From: Anisakis pegreffii
Taxonomy: Eukaryota; Nematoda; Chromadorea; Rhabditida; Anisakidae
NCBI GenBank assembly: GCA_035041965.1
Contig: JAPYMA010000073.1
Location: 35,646-99,645, forward strand
DNA length: 64,000 bases
Direction of reading: 5' to 3'
Shown here: piece by piece, positions 1-13,731 of the stretch
Layout of the letters: each line of letters begins with the position of its first letter
Position numbering within the stretch: position 1 is the first letter of the stretch
Program-made: the position numbers and the translations under genes
Notes under the pieces: model-generated
Database searches by the model: none
What the model was told of the DNA's origin: nothing
Seen by the model: only the letters and a program-made list of their open reading frames with translations

Positions 1-1056
1 GAAGGAAGCAATGATATTAACCTTGAGAACATAGAGTGCTTTATTAACATCACAATACTGTTTACAGAGATCACTATGATGATATGCTCGGCCATCGACA
101 ACTACCGAAAATGATTCACTCAAATATTTATGCACCTGAAATCATGAAATTATCTGATGCAGTTGATTGATCGTGTATTGAGCAGTGCACATTACACATT
201 GTAAATTCAACATGTTTCGGTGCAACCTATTTTATCTGCAATCATTCGGATAAGTTGAACAATCTAAAAGTTGAGTGAGATTCACTAGGGCTTAAGAGAA
301 CAAAGCGAACTGCCATCATCATCAGCAGTAGTCTTATCGATATCGTTCAACTTATCTCCACCTCTAGTGCACGATCGAACAGTTCAGGTCTCAGCATGTC
401 TCCACCTTCTGCAGCTCGTATCAACGCAACGAAGCGCTGTGTATATGTCCACTTTGTTCCCCTGAACTGCAAGCTAATCTCTTCTTCGTATCTAGATGGT
501 GAATTTGATGATGTGAATCCATCCTGAAAACAATCAACAATCGATGAGCAATTACCATATTATATTCGGTTGCTAACAGCCATAATTAATTGAGAGGCAC
601 TTATTATTTATCCTCTTTGATGCCCTCATCATAGAGGCTTAATGGAATTAGGATTGATTTAATGATTTCTGAACTGAAAGAATACGTGAAAGCAGTCGTA
701 ACATTACAAATCAAGCAACCAATTTTTCATGCCCGTTTCCACAGTGACCGACAACTCTTGAGTGATTGCTTCATCACTGTAGGGATTCTCACGAAGTACT
801 TGTGCTTATCATAGTGAAAACAGTGATTATATTCTCAGATGCAAGCACTTTATCAAAATGTTCAAGTCAATAGATCAGTCAGTGAGTCACCTGTAATCGT
901 TGTGCAAATCGAATGTAAATGACACCATACGAGATCGTTGAAATACACAATGAGACTATGATAAACAAGTACGGAAATGAAGCTATGAATACACCGAGGG
1001 CGCTGAAAAACCTTTGCAGCAATAACAGGAAGCCATTTTTCACTATATGATCGAAC
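1..1056 (-). CDS. Patched-related (PTR) family protein, N-terminal part, gene runs off left edge
   Basis: Three exons fit together in frame on the minus strand: 1056-891, 523-362 and 135-22, all ending in GT donors and preceded by cag acceptors. The first encodes a hydrophobic first membrane span (it includes ALGVFIASFPYLFIIVSL). The second carries RYEEEISLQF and EGGDMLRPELF, and the third YLSESFSVVVDGRAYHHSDLC followed by KQYCDVNKAL. This order (N-terminal span, a 'SRYE' segment, a 'GGNMLRPE'-like segment, then 'YxDLCxxYCxxN') is characteristic of nematode PTR proteins, relatives of Patched with a sterol-sensing domain. They act in apical membranes, in moulting and in sterol or lipophilic cargo handling. 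The sterol-sensing domain would lie to the left of the window. An in-frame stop lies just upstream of the first exon, so the start codon must be in a further upstream exon (position above 1080) that I could not place. Family assignment is from memory of the consensus. Confidence 0.72.
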
Positions 1057-1280
1057 CTGAAATGATTTTTTCGTCAACATTCACCATAAAACTCTTTCGA
1101 ATGTTCTTATGAAATTTGTAAATTTGAGCCATATATAATCAAGTGGAATATCTCATTCCACTCCGATGATTCCTCAGCGGAGCCCTGAGAAAATGGAGTA
1201 GAACGGGATGAAATGTAATTAGAGCATTTTGCTGCTGAATTCAATTACTTTTGAAAGATGACTTTTGCCCTAGGACGTGA

Positions 1281-1697
1281 ACCCAGGAGAGTGTCATCAC
1301 GCCTGACTGGCAATTCAACGTCATCATCTGTTGCATCGACAAGCTTCGTTGGATCGTTCATAACATATACGCACCAATCGTTGTTCAACAAACCAACAAT
1401 GCCAGCAACAACAACAACAATCGAACCACTCCAACGAACACTCCCAGACGATCACCTAAAAGTAACGAACGAATATTAGCAAATGCACGCGATATTCATC
1501 AAATAATCCCACCAGAAACGAACATATACGTGCTAAACTCGAGTGTAATCAACGACATCAAGAACCGTTCGTTTACGGTAAACGGCAAAACCGGAAAGCG
1601 TGTAATGGTTGATATTGTCACAATTAAGGACCAGTTATTCAAGCTAAACAAGGCAATTGTAAAAAATGATAGTTCAGATCAATTGAATTGTGTGTAA
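1281..1697 (+). CDS. Coding-like open frame, unrecognised (possible terminal exon)
   Basis: An open frame of 139 codons runs from after a TGA at 1278 to a TAA at 1695-1697. It has no early ATG, so it would be a 3' exon. The first part is low complexity (five Asn in a row, then Thr/Pro/Arg). The second half reads like ordinary protein: ANARDIHQIIPPETNIYVLN, then NGKTGKRVMVDIVTIKDQLF and KLNKAIVKNDSS. No family is recognised. A frame of this length can arise by chance once or so in a window this size, and it lies opposite the 5' side of the PTR gene, so it is offered cautiously. Confidence 0.22.
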   Translation, partial: TQESVITPDWQFNVIICCIDKLRWIVHNIYAPIVVQQTNNASNNNNNRTTPTNTPRRSPKSNERILANARDIHQIIPPETNIYVLNSSVINDIKNRSFTVNGKTGKRVMVDIVTIKDQLFKLNKAIVKNDSSDQLNCV

Positions 1698-1699
1698 AT

Positions 1700-4600
1700 G
1701 CAGGCAAGTTCATTGAGCAAACAATAAGAAATAGAATCATGAGAATATGCAATTGCGGAAACAATTTTACAAACTGCGGAAACAATTTTATAAACAATTG
1801 CATGAACGAATGCATAGCTAGAAGAACAGATACAGAATTTGCAGCGAGTTTTGATGTCAGCTCCTCACATTATCTTTAAGCAGTCACCATTCACGAAATG
1901 AATTGTCCCAAGTTATATCCTCTTTATTTGTTTGGTTTCAGTGAAAAATGCTTCCATGGATATGCTCAAGAGGCTAACGAACAATTTAACATTTGTTTAG
2001 CATTTAAGAACTTAAAAATATTCTGGAAGTGAATGCACTGATTTCGACGCATTCTGCTTATGATTTCCCGTGTGAGAGATTGGTTGGTTGGATTTGACCA
2101 CCAAATTCAGAGCAAATGACGGAACGATCCTGTAATGTGAGAACAAGCAATGGAAATTCCAGAAAGCAATTGGCCTACTTATATTGTTTGTTGGCAAGCA
2201 GCAATCCAAAACGAAATGAATTGCTTACGTTGAAAAGAACTGGAAAGGAAACTAGAATTGATTTTGAGCGAATGTAAACAAAATTCTCACAGAATGTTTC
2301 AAAAATACTCAAGGAATGTCTAATATTTATATGCGATTTGTTTGTTTGTGTTCATGTAATGTGTCAAACGTCGTATGGATGGATGGAGGGTTGAAGGAGT
2401 GAGTACATTCGATTGAATAAAGCATTAATGTGCTCCGCGTTGAGTATTTACATTGGCTTTCGCATTGTAATTGTCGAAAATGCTTTTGATTCGTTTTTTT
2501 TTTCTGCTTTTCCTCTTGAAGAGAAGCTAGCTGACTGAGCGACTCGTTCACTGAGCGATCACTGGCTTCTCAAATGAGAGCAACTTGTACTTTACGATTT
2601 CCATCTGCTCAGTGGTGTTGATTCCTTCCCTACTAATGGCGAGTGTTCATTTTTACCTCATTTGCAATTCAGTTGCCATTTTTGTTTGAGCTGACTGACC
2701 AACTTAAGTCCGAGATCCGTCATTCGAAATCTTTTCGATTCATATCGGAATTGGAAGCATTAAAGTGTTTTGTCAGAGTGAAATTACCGAGGAAAAATGT
2801 GACTTCGTTTCGCAGCAGCATCATATAAGCTAGAAAGCATATCTGAGATCGCATACCAACAACACCAACAGAAAAAAAGTTTCGTAAAAAGTCTCTTCAC
2901 ATCTGTCAATCAATTAGTGACGGCAGTACTAAATTATAAGTGCGAATAAAAAGATTTTATAAGAACAACAATGTGCTGAAAAAACAATGAAAACAATACG
3001 CTGAGCTGGCGATTTTGATTAATACAATAATCATCACGGCGAATCTTAGCACCTAAAAAGCCATTAAAACATTTTCTTTCTAACAAAATCTGTTCGCGCT
3101 CATAACAACTACGCTGTGCTCCTGTCTGAGAGACTGAATACGATATGGTATTATCGATGACCCTAAAAAATCACTTAAAAAGCATTGATACTATTGAAAA
3201 ATGATGCATTTTCTCATCTAATCGTAAGCAGGTACGACTGTACAGATAAACACCAGTAGCAATTATTGCAATATGCAAAAGCTCATGATCAGCTCGTTCG
3301 GATTGTATGCAAAATTCGGATCATTTCTGGACGACAACTCTTCACCATTAACATATCAGAAAATATTTTAGAAGATAGTGTTGGAACGGTATTATACATG
3401 GATTGATACAAGTGAATACATATGGTGATAATAATTCCATTATCAATTCAGTCATATATAAATACATATATAGTAACAACAACAATCTGAACGATGTTAA
3501 TTCATTATCGAATTACACTCTCGTTCGAGTGATGACTTCCTATCGATTCAGTTTTGAACGAACATGCTTTTGATTGGTTTTGCATTTGATATGGAGATGG
3601 TTTTGGTGCAGTTGTCAGGTTACATTTACACTGCTATCAATCTAATCGTAACTAAAATGCTTTCACATAAGATGTTACTACTGATCGCAGCAAACAGAAC
3701 GATAAACATGGATTCAAGACTGTTTCTTAAAAAACACATACTGTGGTGTATTTGTCCAGTTTTCAGGTTCAGTTATATAACGCAAAACTAGATAACAGAT
3801 CGATCTGAGATTACTGATGAATAATCATTTGCGATATTATGAATCAGATGGATAGGATGAATACGATTGAACCTTGGTTTGTATAACAGAACTGTGAAGA
3901 GAGTGAGAAACAGAAGGAAGAAATTGTAGGTTTTTGAAGGAAATTGTAGATGAACTAGCTGTGCGAATGGAAAATATCTCTCCATTCAGCATTATTTTTT
4001 ATTTTTGGTAAGAGAAGCTTTCTGATCTCGTGAATCACACGTGCAATGAGTTGTGGTTGATGAGAAGCGCATTCCACACTCTCATAGATGTTGAACACAT
4101 TCATTGAAGTGAACATTAATATTGTAGTGGTGAAAAATTGTTAAATACGCTATAGCTTTACTCGGATGAGCTTTAATGCATGCAGTATTTGATATAATCA
4201 AGAGAATATTTGATACAATCAAGGGAATAACTTGAATTGTATTACGAATATCATAGCATCGAAATAAACAAATAGTCATAATTATTCACATCGACAATAA
4301 ATCAGCGATTCATTTCACACAATTATCATATTCATCATCCTCCATGTGGACTATGATCACTGTTTAATGAATAAATAAAATGAGATCAATCTACGATCAA
4401 TGGGAAGTTATCAGTGAACGGCATTTCACAAAAGTTTCGAAGCTTAAATTCATGTGGCCAAATGCAGAAACGACCGACCTTAAGAAAAGATCTCTAATGA
4501 GTAAACGCAAATACGAGAGTGTTGGCCGAGGTTACAAGAGAGGAAGTTCAGGCTTGCAATAGCTGCCTGCACAGCAAGGGAATATGTTCAGTGATAGGAT

Positions 4601-5127
4601 GATACCTTTTGAACTTGAGCTTCATTGAGCGAGCATTTGCATTGAGGAATTTGCAGCAGCAGTAGCAGATTGTCTAGCTTGATCAACAAGCAGCAGAATA
4701 AATGAAATTGCATCTTACTTATTTCTGAGAATAGACACGAACTGAATGGAAGAAGAAGCACTAGTTTTTAGGTAGTGAACATTTGTTTGTTTAGGTTAGT
4801 TGATAAGATGAAAGGCAGTATGAGAACAACAACAAAAAAGACATGAACGATCAGTGATTAAATGATTGATAGTATTTTTTGACGAGCATTTGAACGGAAC
4901 AATACGATACGATGATGAATGCAATTCAGCAACAAATGGTGATGAGCATTACGCGTAAATCTATTCACTCATAACGCTCATTAAATGATAGTAATTGAAT
5001 GAACTTGTTTGAATGCCGACGAACATTTTATTGTTCAATTTCATTACTGATATGTGGGCTTTATGAGTAGTTAGTTATTTGGTAAACGTGAGCGGATTCG
5101 ATAGAAACGTTTGCTGATTGCGAACAG
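1700..5127. other. No convincing gene
   Basis: AT-rich sequence with only short, unconnected frames on both strands. I see no splice-consistent exon series, no RNA gene and no repeat of note. It could hold the missing 5' exon(s) of the PTR gene. Confidence 0.4.
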
Positions 5128-5258
5128 AACACATTCGAAACACGTTGAGTGTGAGTTGTAAATGGGATGAGTTTGTGGAAGCAATTTGGTATCGAATTAA
5201 TTCCATCTTTGGCAATGCGGTGAACATTTCTGCTGAGAAATTTCCCAACAATGGTTGG
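5128..5258 (+). CDS. Possible isolated exon, unrecognised
   Basis: A 131-base block lies between a cag acceptor and a very strong donor (TGG followed by gtaagt). In phase (two leading bases) it reads 43 codons including WDEFVEAIWYRINSIFGNAV and NISAEKFPNNGW. Composition is protein-like with two Trp. I could not link it with certainty to neighbours. Plus-strand frames at 5900-6117 and 7115-7314 are candidates for the same gene. No family recognised. Confidence 0.25.
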
Positions 5259-5825
5259 GTAAGTACTTCATTACGGACAGAGGGAAACCACTATGTGACA
5301 CAATCGCAAATTATCCGTAAAAGATCACCGTGCACAAAACAATGATTGCACAAGAAGATGGAAGAGTTTTGGCTTTCATGACATCCGTGATTTTATAACA
5401 AACGGATATTCTCATGATTAAGGAGCATTTACGAGGCTGCTGCTGCTGCTGCTGCATATTCTCCATTTCAAAAATGTATCTTTTGAGAAAATTCGCTTTC
5501 TTTCTGCACAATTCAATATTTCACTTCTTGAATGAAATTTGCGGCACTTTATAAGTTAGTTACGAAGTACATCAATAATGGCAATGGATCATTAATCCTG
5601 AGTTAAGTTTTTGACTGAACAGATTCAATGAATAAAATTGAAACTAAAGTTTTACAGAGTCAGTCGTCGTCTCTTCACTCGAACAACTCATTACTATCAA
5701 CACTTTGTGCTCTTCGAAACACCGTTCATTGCGTATTTTCGTTCTCTTCATTAATGATCTTCTTTGCATGTATTGAAATACTGGTTTGCACAAACAAAAC
5801 TGCACATTCATTAATTTAAATATTA

Positions 5826-5897
5826 GAGATAATATCAATAGTAACAGTAATAATAACTATAATAATAATGATAATAATAACAATAATAATAAAAATA
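5826..5897. repeat. (AAT/ATA)n-like microsatellite
   Basis: About 70 bases of imperfect AAT/ATA/ATG trinucleotides on the plus strand. It creates an Asn-rich stretch at the start of the overlapping plus-strand open frame, so the upstream part of that frame is not evidence of coding. Confidence 0.8.
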
Positions 5898-6119
5898 TTA
5901 AGAAGAATTCATTACAACGACAACTTTTTGCACTATCAAGTAATCAATTAATCATTATTCATCTTCCCAATCGACTCAATACACTCGCAAAATACGGTCA
6001 TAAAGAGTTGGAATTTAATAAATTGATCTCCACACAATTATTCTATCATTTCATATGTACTCCTCTATGGGATAGACAAGATTATCTATGGGGAGGAATT
6101 CAGTATGGAGCACATTTTT
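5898..6119 (+). CDS. Coding-like open frame, unrecognised
   Basis: Directly after the AAT microsatellite the frame continues with a less repetitive sequence that includes NQLIIIHLPNRLNTLAKYG and LFYHFICTPLWDRQDYLWGG, and stops at TAG 6117-6119. The aromatic-rich end looks like protein rather than random translation. No ATG or clear acceptor could be chosen and no family is recognised. Base composition alone could also produce it. Confidence 0.2.
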
Positions 6120-7114
6120 AGTGGATTAAAAACCTTGGAACAATATGAGAATCATCGCCATTCTCACTGCAGATATCATGTGATGTGTTTATTCTTTCCA
6201 CTCCAACATCAACTCATGACTATTTTCACACTGAATCAATCGTTGGTTAGTGGTAGTTATTGTTTTGTTGACATTGCGAGCGAGTTTGAACATCGGAAAT
6301 GAGTTTGTTTGTCAGAGAGTTGCTGTCATTTCAATAATCAAACAAGTGCACTGTCAATCTGTCAATCAATCGTTCAGCACATGAAATGTGTTGTCGATTG
6401 AATACTGATGAGACGGACACCTTCATTTGGCTTCTTGCATCATATCAGATCACCAGGAATCGATGCATATCGATTTCATCGTTGGATGAATGGATTTGTG
6501 AGTGATTTAAGAAGAACGCAATTTTTGAACTTTGTGATGATGAAAAAAACCGCAATCAAAAATGCGTACAAAAATCAATGTATCAAAAAGAAGAGTGATC
6601 AGAAAAATCAATCAATGAAAAGGAAATGTGTTCAAAAAAATCAACGTGATTGAGAAACAACAAAACAAAACGATGAGAGAAGAAAATCACCCGCTGTATG
6701 AGTCTAGTAACTTCCATTTTTTGCGGATTTCAAAAACGGTCTTTGACCCAATCAGAAACACCTTAATCATCTAAAGAAGGACTCGCTCGCGTTCAAAAAT
6801 ATTCACATCGGAAAAAATTTTTTGTTTATATAACGAAGGAATGACTTGAGAGTATAGGAGTAGCGCCATTGCTATCACCAATTGAAAATATTATAATACA
6901 AAAATTTAAGAGTTCAAACATCTGATCACAATGACGCCAATGCTTCACCATAGTCACTGAGAGAATGCATCATCAAGAATCCATTGACAAAACAGCTAGC
7001 AATTGCGACTGCTGAGAAATTGTTGAAAAATTCTTGAACGGAGCCAAAACAGAGGCAAATAAGTGAAAACCCAAACAGAAACTAAAGAAATATATAGATG
7101 AATCATGTTTTTAG

Positions 7115-7314
7115 ATAACAATGAGAATAAAAGAGACGAAATAATGAAACCAATAAAATTTTTTTTAAAAAACTCAACATTGCATGACAACGAACTGTTG
7201 AGAATGATGCAACGGCGACGGGTTCTGGACAAAACAAATTATCTACCAACAAAAACGATCGATTGGAACGGTCGATTGAAATCAATACTTGATTCCTTTG
7301 AATCATCACCGTGA
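7115..7314 (+). CDS. Coding-like terminal exon, unrecognised
   Basis: After a tttttag acceptor-like site the frame reads charged, soluble-looking sequence: NENKRDEIMKPIKFFLKN, then LHDNELLRMMQRRRVLDK and TIDWNGRLKSILDSFESSP, ending at TGA 7312-7314. If the acceptor is used, one base must come from an upstream exon. Alternatively the ATG at 7105, within the same frame, starts a 69-residue protein. Function unknown. Confidence 0.25.
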
Positions 7315-7319
7315 CCATC

Positions 7320-10300
7320 ATCTGCACTGCTGAACCAACGTTGATCTTTCCCATTGATCTTTCGAAATAATCGAACTGATAATCGGTTATTACGGTAACA
7401 ATGGTTTATTGCTAGCCAAAAGGAAATCAGAATGAATCTTTCATCATTTCAAACGAACTAGATTTGTCAGTTACTTTCAAACTATGGGGTTTTGGGTGGG
7501 AAGATATCACCTAGAACAACGGTCCCCATAGGGGAGAATTATCCATTTTCAGGAAATTTAGGGATGTCAGGGGAATGGAGGGGATCGCGAAGTTAGTTCT
7601 GACGTTTATTTGGAAATAGTAAATAATTGTAGCTGTAGGTGAGGGGGGATGAGTAATAACATCCTGCCAGACCATTGAAGGGGTAATGGAGCACCCGAAC
7701 GTGGGGATCACTGACCTAGAGTATCGGTCTGTTAAGCAGTCAAAAGTATACACAGAGAATAGGAAAGTGCAATACAAACAAATTCGATAGTCATTTCCAT
7801 TCGATAATAACAATAATATCATATTGAAACGCTGAAATGTTTATCAATATGAAATGTAAGCGATATCAGTCCACGAAAATGAGCGATAGTAACATTATTA
7901 TTGCTGCTGAACAATCGTACGGAAAAGTTGCGGAAGCATTTCGAGGAGTCACCTTCTATTTGCAGGTTGATTCATCACTTCGTATTGCTTGAGATAAGTT
8001 GTTATTCAGCCGATCGGCGGATACAAATGACCAGTCAAATATTCATTGAGCACACAATGATTGATAAATATCAAGAGAACTTTTGTAAGCATATAGGAAT
8101 GCTGCTAGGAATGAGGTTTTCTTCACAATGAAATATCACTGTATGAAGAAGCCGTAGATTTCTGAGAAGCCATTTAAAAACGCACGAAGTATTCCTTGTC
8201 TAGACTAAATGAAAAACGAACCACGCTTCACCATCTACACTGAACGGAATGAAATACCTTGAGACGTTTAGGCTTCTTTGAAAAGGTAACTGCGGTTAGG
8301 CTTCTGGGAACCTGCATAAGTTGAGCCAGTCACCTTACTGCGACAGCCAGTCACCTTCAACTGATTGAACACAGTTATTGTTTGCTCAATTTGTTTGTTG
8401 TGTCGTCAGAAATCAAATTTTATCTCTTATTATTGTTACAATTTCGATGCGTCATGAAAAAGAAGTGTAAGGAAAAGTTTAAGGAAAATAAAGGCAATGA
8501 TGCACAATAGCAACTGGAAAACAACAACAACACTTCATAGATTTGTAGAACTGATATCGCATCGTCGTCGCAATCATCAGTGAACCATCAACTCAATTAA
8601 ACTTCTTAAAGTAAAGAAACAACAATGAAGACGACCATATAAGAGTGTCTGAGAGGTTGCGTATCAATTCCAATTGCACGACAAACTTTCTTATTGCGTT
8701 TAATATTTGGCAAGTGAAATTTTTAGTTTCCAGAAAAATTTTTAGTTTCGTTCGAATGTGTACATTTGCACAGAGTAGTGTATTGAATGTGATTTACACA
8801 AAGAGTGCTGCTGACTGAAGAATGCTGAACATGAATGAAAAGATTTTAAACTAAAAATGACTGAACAATTCATCAATTTGTGCAATCAGATTGAAGATTA
8901 ATAAATCGTCGTTTTGGTATTCAGTTTTGAATTATGATTAATAATGTCTTCATCAATCAATTAATTACACTTATCGCACTTCTCGCGTCTCCATTGAATA
9001 TGTGATGCGAAACTATCGTCTTATTCAATCTTACTGTGATTGATGAACTCAGCATGTTTCTCATCCATTCTGGTGATTTGCATTTCACAGATAAGGACCT
9101 GAGCGGATGTAACTCGCCAAGCTTTACGAGTAAAAATCTACTCACGATCAGGGCACTCAAGGCGGTCGGATCTGTGAATTTGGTGAACTCTCTGAAGAAG
9201 TGCTGTTACCGTGATGACTAAAAGATAACGATTTATCGGAAAATATCATCAGTGAATCTGTTGCAAATTCACGACGATGTTAATAACGACAATGCTGGCG
9301 ATGGAAGGTAAATTCTGTTCGCAGAAAGAATAAAACTGAAAAAATCTACGACACTTCTGCGACAATACGCAAAACGGCATCAATTACGGAAGAAATTGTG
9401 TAAGGAGGTGTGGCGCATGGATGATGAGTAATGAGTGAGAAATTTTTACAATAATATTCTTTCTTTATGTGTAAGCAAAATTATAGATTAGTAATTGAAG
9501 TGTTTTGATGGAAGTTTTGATCATAATCATTGCCACCATAACAGCAGAGTTACACTGCTGACAGTTTATCTCGTAGGCAATTCACGAATACTTTTTTTAC
9601 GTTTGTATACTCTTCTTAAACTTCTCGAGTATTCGTGATAATGACAGAAGAGAGTGTGTTTGAAGAGGATGATGCAAATGAGCCTCGTCGTCGAATTTTT
9701 ACACATCGAGTTGCACTCTGCAAGGCTAAAACTTAGACATTGATCATTTCATTGAAGAATTTTGCTGGAAAATTCATTCGCTCATAGCAAGAAGGCACTA
9801 TCAATAATTTTGCAAGATATTCTCTTTGTAGAAAAAGTAAAACTGAAAAAGAGCGTGTAAGAGTTTGTGTTTTCAGAAGGTGTTTTTTTTTTGTTCTGGA
9901 ACATGAGAAACGAGCGATGGCAAGTGAACTGCATACAAGTCAGTCATTATTCCCTGATTGATCCACAGATAATTCGAGTCAACAATTGATCTGAAATACA
10001 GTCATCCAAGTTCCTATCTGAAAATCTCCGACAGCAATATATATTATACAAGAATGACGGTTGCACTTTCACGAGTGCATCATTCAAGAAAACGCTCGAT
10101 TTTTACATTGCTATGTACGTGCTCTTACTCGTAAACAAAACGCTATCATATTTTTGTGAACTCACAAATTGTAAGTGAAATTATAGTGAAAAAACACTTT
10201 CGATGGAAATATGGAACATTGCTGAATTTTATTGACATTACCCGACATAATGGTTACATTCTATGGCGAAAGTCGGCAAACAACGCATCTATTTAACATG

Positions 10301-13300
10301 GTTGACAACCGCGATTTATTGACGTTTATGTATGTCGTCGTCATAGAATCAATCTCAAGTAGTCGCCACTTGAATTCGCTTATCACTCAAAGTCGAGTGA
10401 AACTGAAATCTATCGCTCATGTTGGCGATGAGAATGATGGTTGATGCTTAGCAAACATTTGAGAAAGTAGATCGTTTCGAAAGCATAGTTTATCCGCTGA
10501 TTGAGCGCTCCCGTCGAAAGAATAAAGCAACGAAAGAAGAGTTTTAGCAATGAATATTGACGGAAACTACGAACGAGTCATCCTTGAATAGAAGTAATTT
10601 GCGAAGTTGATCATAGATCACAACAACATGAATTCATTCGGGATAGTCGGATGGTGTCCTGAAATGCTGCATTCTGACAGGTGCAATATTTATGCTAATA
10701 GTCAGCAAGCAATGCCACAAGAATGGCATTGGTTATCAACAGATGACGAGTGCACTGAACAATTGGTGATTTCAGTGAATTGTTCTGATAAGGATGGTTG
10801 ATTGATGGATAGGCTGATTGATTCAATGATCAATCAGATTTGCTCATTCTGGACGATAAAAAATCCGAGGATTTGATTACTTCAATTATCTTCTATGTCA
10901 CTGACAATCTCCTCATTCGTTATACTTTGGTGTGAAATTGAAGAACAACATATTCACTGGAAACTATTAAAATTGCGATTACAAGGTTACTTTTCTGGGA
11001 TTTATTATATTATCGTTAGGTAATCATATAGTATTCTCGCGATCGCTCTCCTCAGATAACAGCCACTGAGCTAGCTATTATTTTACAGCTCGTGGGTCAA
11101 TAAGAGCATATCAGATCATGTGATGAAATATTACCTTGGTATCTACTCCTCCACTTCGAACGAGAGCGCTACCACAATTACCATCACCATTCACTTCAGC
11201 TCTCGGATACCTCCGTTTTCAGTGAACGAAAACGAAATATTCAATAGCGATTGGGTTTCAACCCTTCCGTTTGTTCCCCTGAAGGATCTACGAAATGTCT
11301 GCTCTAGTGAACAAGTTTACTCACTCGCATCCAGTTTATTTACAAGCTTACTCTGAGGCAAATGCTTGAGACAGATGTGATGTGAATAAGTGACCTGTTT
11401 TCGTCATGCAAATAACATGTCGAACTGGTAGTGCTCATTGTTAGAATTTCTTTGGCATTGCTCATTGATAAATGAATGTTGGCCATACTTGAATTAAAAA
11501 CGATCACTGAACAATTGGATGAACACTAGTGGAAATACGGAACAGCTGCTGCCCGCCATAACATTGTAAATGATTAAATTCAATGTATATGCTCAGCGGG
11601 TGATCACACTGAATTGAATACCATTGAATTGATCGAGAGTTTCGAGCGCTGAACTGATCTGATTTAATTCGATCCGCTGACGACAGCGATCAGCGGATGA
11701 TGGTTTTATGCAAATACGCATCACCTATCTCAATTACTCCATTCCCATCGTTCATATTCTATAACAACAACCATAACAGCAATAATATTCGTTTGTTTGT
11801 CAAACATTTACAAACACTTGAACATTTCCTATGTCTTAATACATTGAATGACAGAGGAACCATATCATGAGAAACTGACAAACTGTAAGAAAACAATGTT
11901 TGTTTACAATATCAACGATAATATTAGTATTAGAGTGATAGGATGTGTAACAATAATCACCACAACATTAATGTTGATAAAGAAACTGAAATCAACAACG
12001 TCAATAACAACACGAGCAGGTAGTAGGGATAATGGCACCATCATAAGAATAATGTTGAGAACAATAACTGTCAACTGGTTGTCGTTTAGAAAGGTCATGC
12101 AAGCGAACAGGGCCGTGAACATGTGTTGTTGACATAAACAGACATCGTCGTTATGCTGCTGCTGTCTCATGGAAACAAACTGAATAAACAAACTCCAGTA
12201 CTAAGAAGAAGGTCACAACGATTGCTCACTCAGCCAAACGTCTGGTCATGCACAGGTCATTTTCCATCAGCGAAAATACGAGAGAAATTCAGATTGGTTT
12301 GTTTGCTTGATCGAAGTGAATGATGTTGCTTATCAGCATTGAAGAGATAGAACGATAATAATTGGACAGCATAATAGCTAGATGTCAAAGCGGAACAGAT
12401 GATTGCTCATATTTAATGAGAATTGACACGGATGAACAAACACGTGAGTAATAAATAAATAAACTACACAAACGGATAAAATGAATAATTTATTCAGGAT
12501 GGGCAATTAGAGGGCGAGCACAAATTCATTTAACGGATACTACATCAATTAATATTCAGCAATTTCTGTTGATAACACATTCGGAATGTATGAAAGCACA
12601 CACGACCATGAAGGCCGGATTAATGTAGCATTGAGCAAATCACCAACTCCAACTCCATTCCATTCAGGAGTTAAATTTTGTTGTTGTCGAATTAGTAGTC
12701 GTTGGCTGAAGTCAGTGCCTTATATCTGTCTACTTGCGACTAACTGTAAGGATTTCTTCTCAAAGACAAAAATTACTTTGTTTTAGCTAGCATTGTGCAT
12801 GAAAAAAAGAAACTGAAAATACTACAAAATTAAATCGTTGCTGAAAAACCGGAACATACTGATCATCTGAAGATCGTCATGCTTAAACTTTTCGGCAAAA
12901 ATCGTTCGAGTGTTTCAAAATGAGTTTTTATCCAAGGATTGCGCAATGATCAGTGAACATCCATCTTTAGAGATGACTAGGTGGATATTCATAGAATGGC
13001 TATTCATAGAATTGATGTGTATATTTCAAGTCAGATGTTCACTTTGTGTCGTTTTTTTTGAGAGAGAGAGGCTGAACGTTGTCAAAATTGCATTAGATGA
13101 CTGAATGCAGCACAACGCAACGAATCAGATGGACGTATTTGGTTGGAGAGCCTCATCATTGTCAGCAAACAGCTGTGCAATCAATGCACAAAAAATCTTG
13201 TTAATATCCTCAAAAATACAACTGCTTTTCTTTACTGCTTCAAAAATAGAACACGTTGCACTTTATGTGATAAAATGCAACAGTGCGATTTTAAACCGCA

Positions 13301-13731
13301 CATGGAACATCTGAATTCATGATAGAATGGCATTTCCCAGTCCAATATCATCGACATTCGACGAATTACAATTCCGATTCCGGAGACAACCTCATAAAGG
13401 TAGAATATGATCTCAGAATGGATAGAAATGATGATGTAGGCCTGAGTGGGTCATAACTTGAAATCAAAACGGCAGTCTCGCACCCTTTAGGATGTCTTCC
13501 CTTTAGGGTGTTAGGGTGTCTTTCGCAAGACATCCGTTTGGTAGAATTGAAGCATATCATTCAGTGAGGTTGTGTTGTTAATAAGAAATTATCTGCGCAA
13601 TCAGAAATGTTACGATGATACCCAATGTTTCAGCATTTTCCCATCTTCACGGACACCATTTTAAATCCCTGAAGTTTTGGTGGATGTATCAAAGGTCAGG
13701 GATTATAAAAGGTAAGACAGGGGATTACAGA
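7320..13731. other. Long gene-poor stretch
   Basis: About 6.4 kb with no gene I can support. Plus-strand frames at 10232-10444, 10607-10801 and 11120-11356 are 64-78 codons long and unlike known families. On the minus strand two short blocks near 9.04-9.24 kb have good-looking acceptors and donors, but they are too short to trust. The stretch may be intron or intergenic DNA. Confidence 0.4.

Noticed and set aside
5434..5454. Polyglutamine-like stretch (CTG repeat, minus strand)
   Set aside because: Seven trinucleotides in a short unconnected frame; no gene context supports a polyQ protein.
9036..9310. Short exon-like blocks on both strands near 9.0-9.3 kb
   Set aside because: Blocks of 38-75 bases with GT/AG ends occur by chance often, and no longer gene could be built from them.
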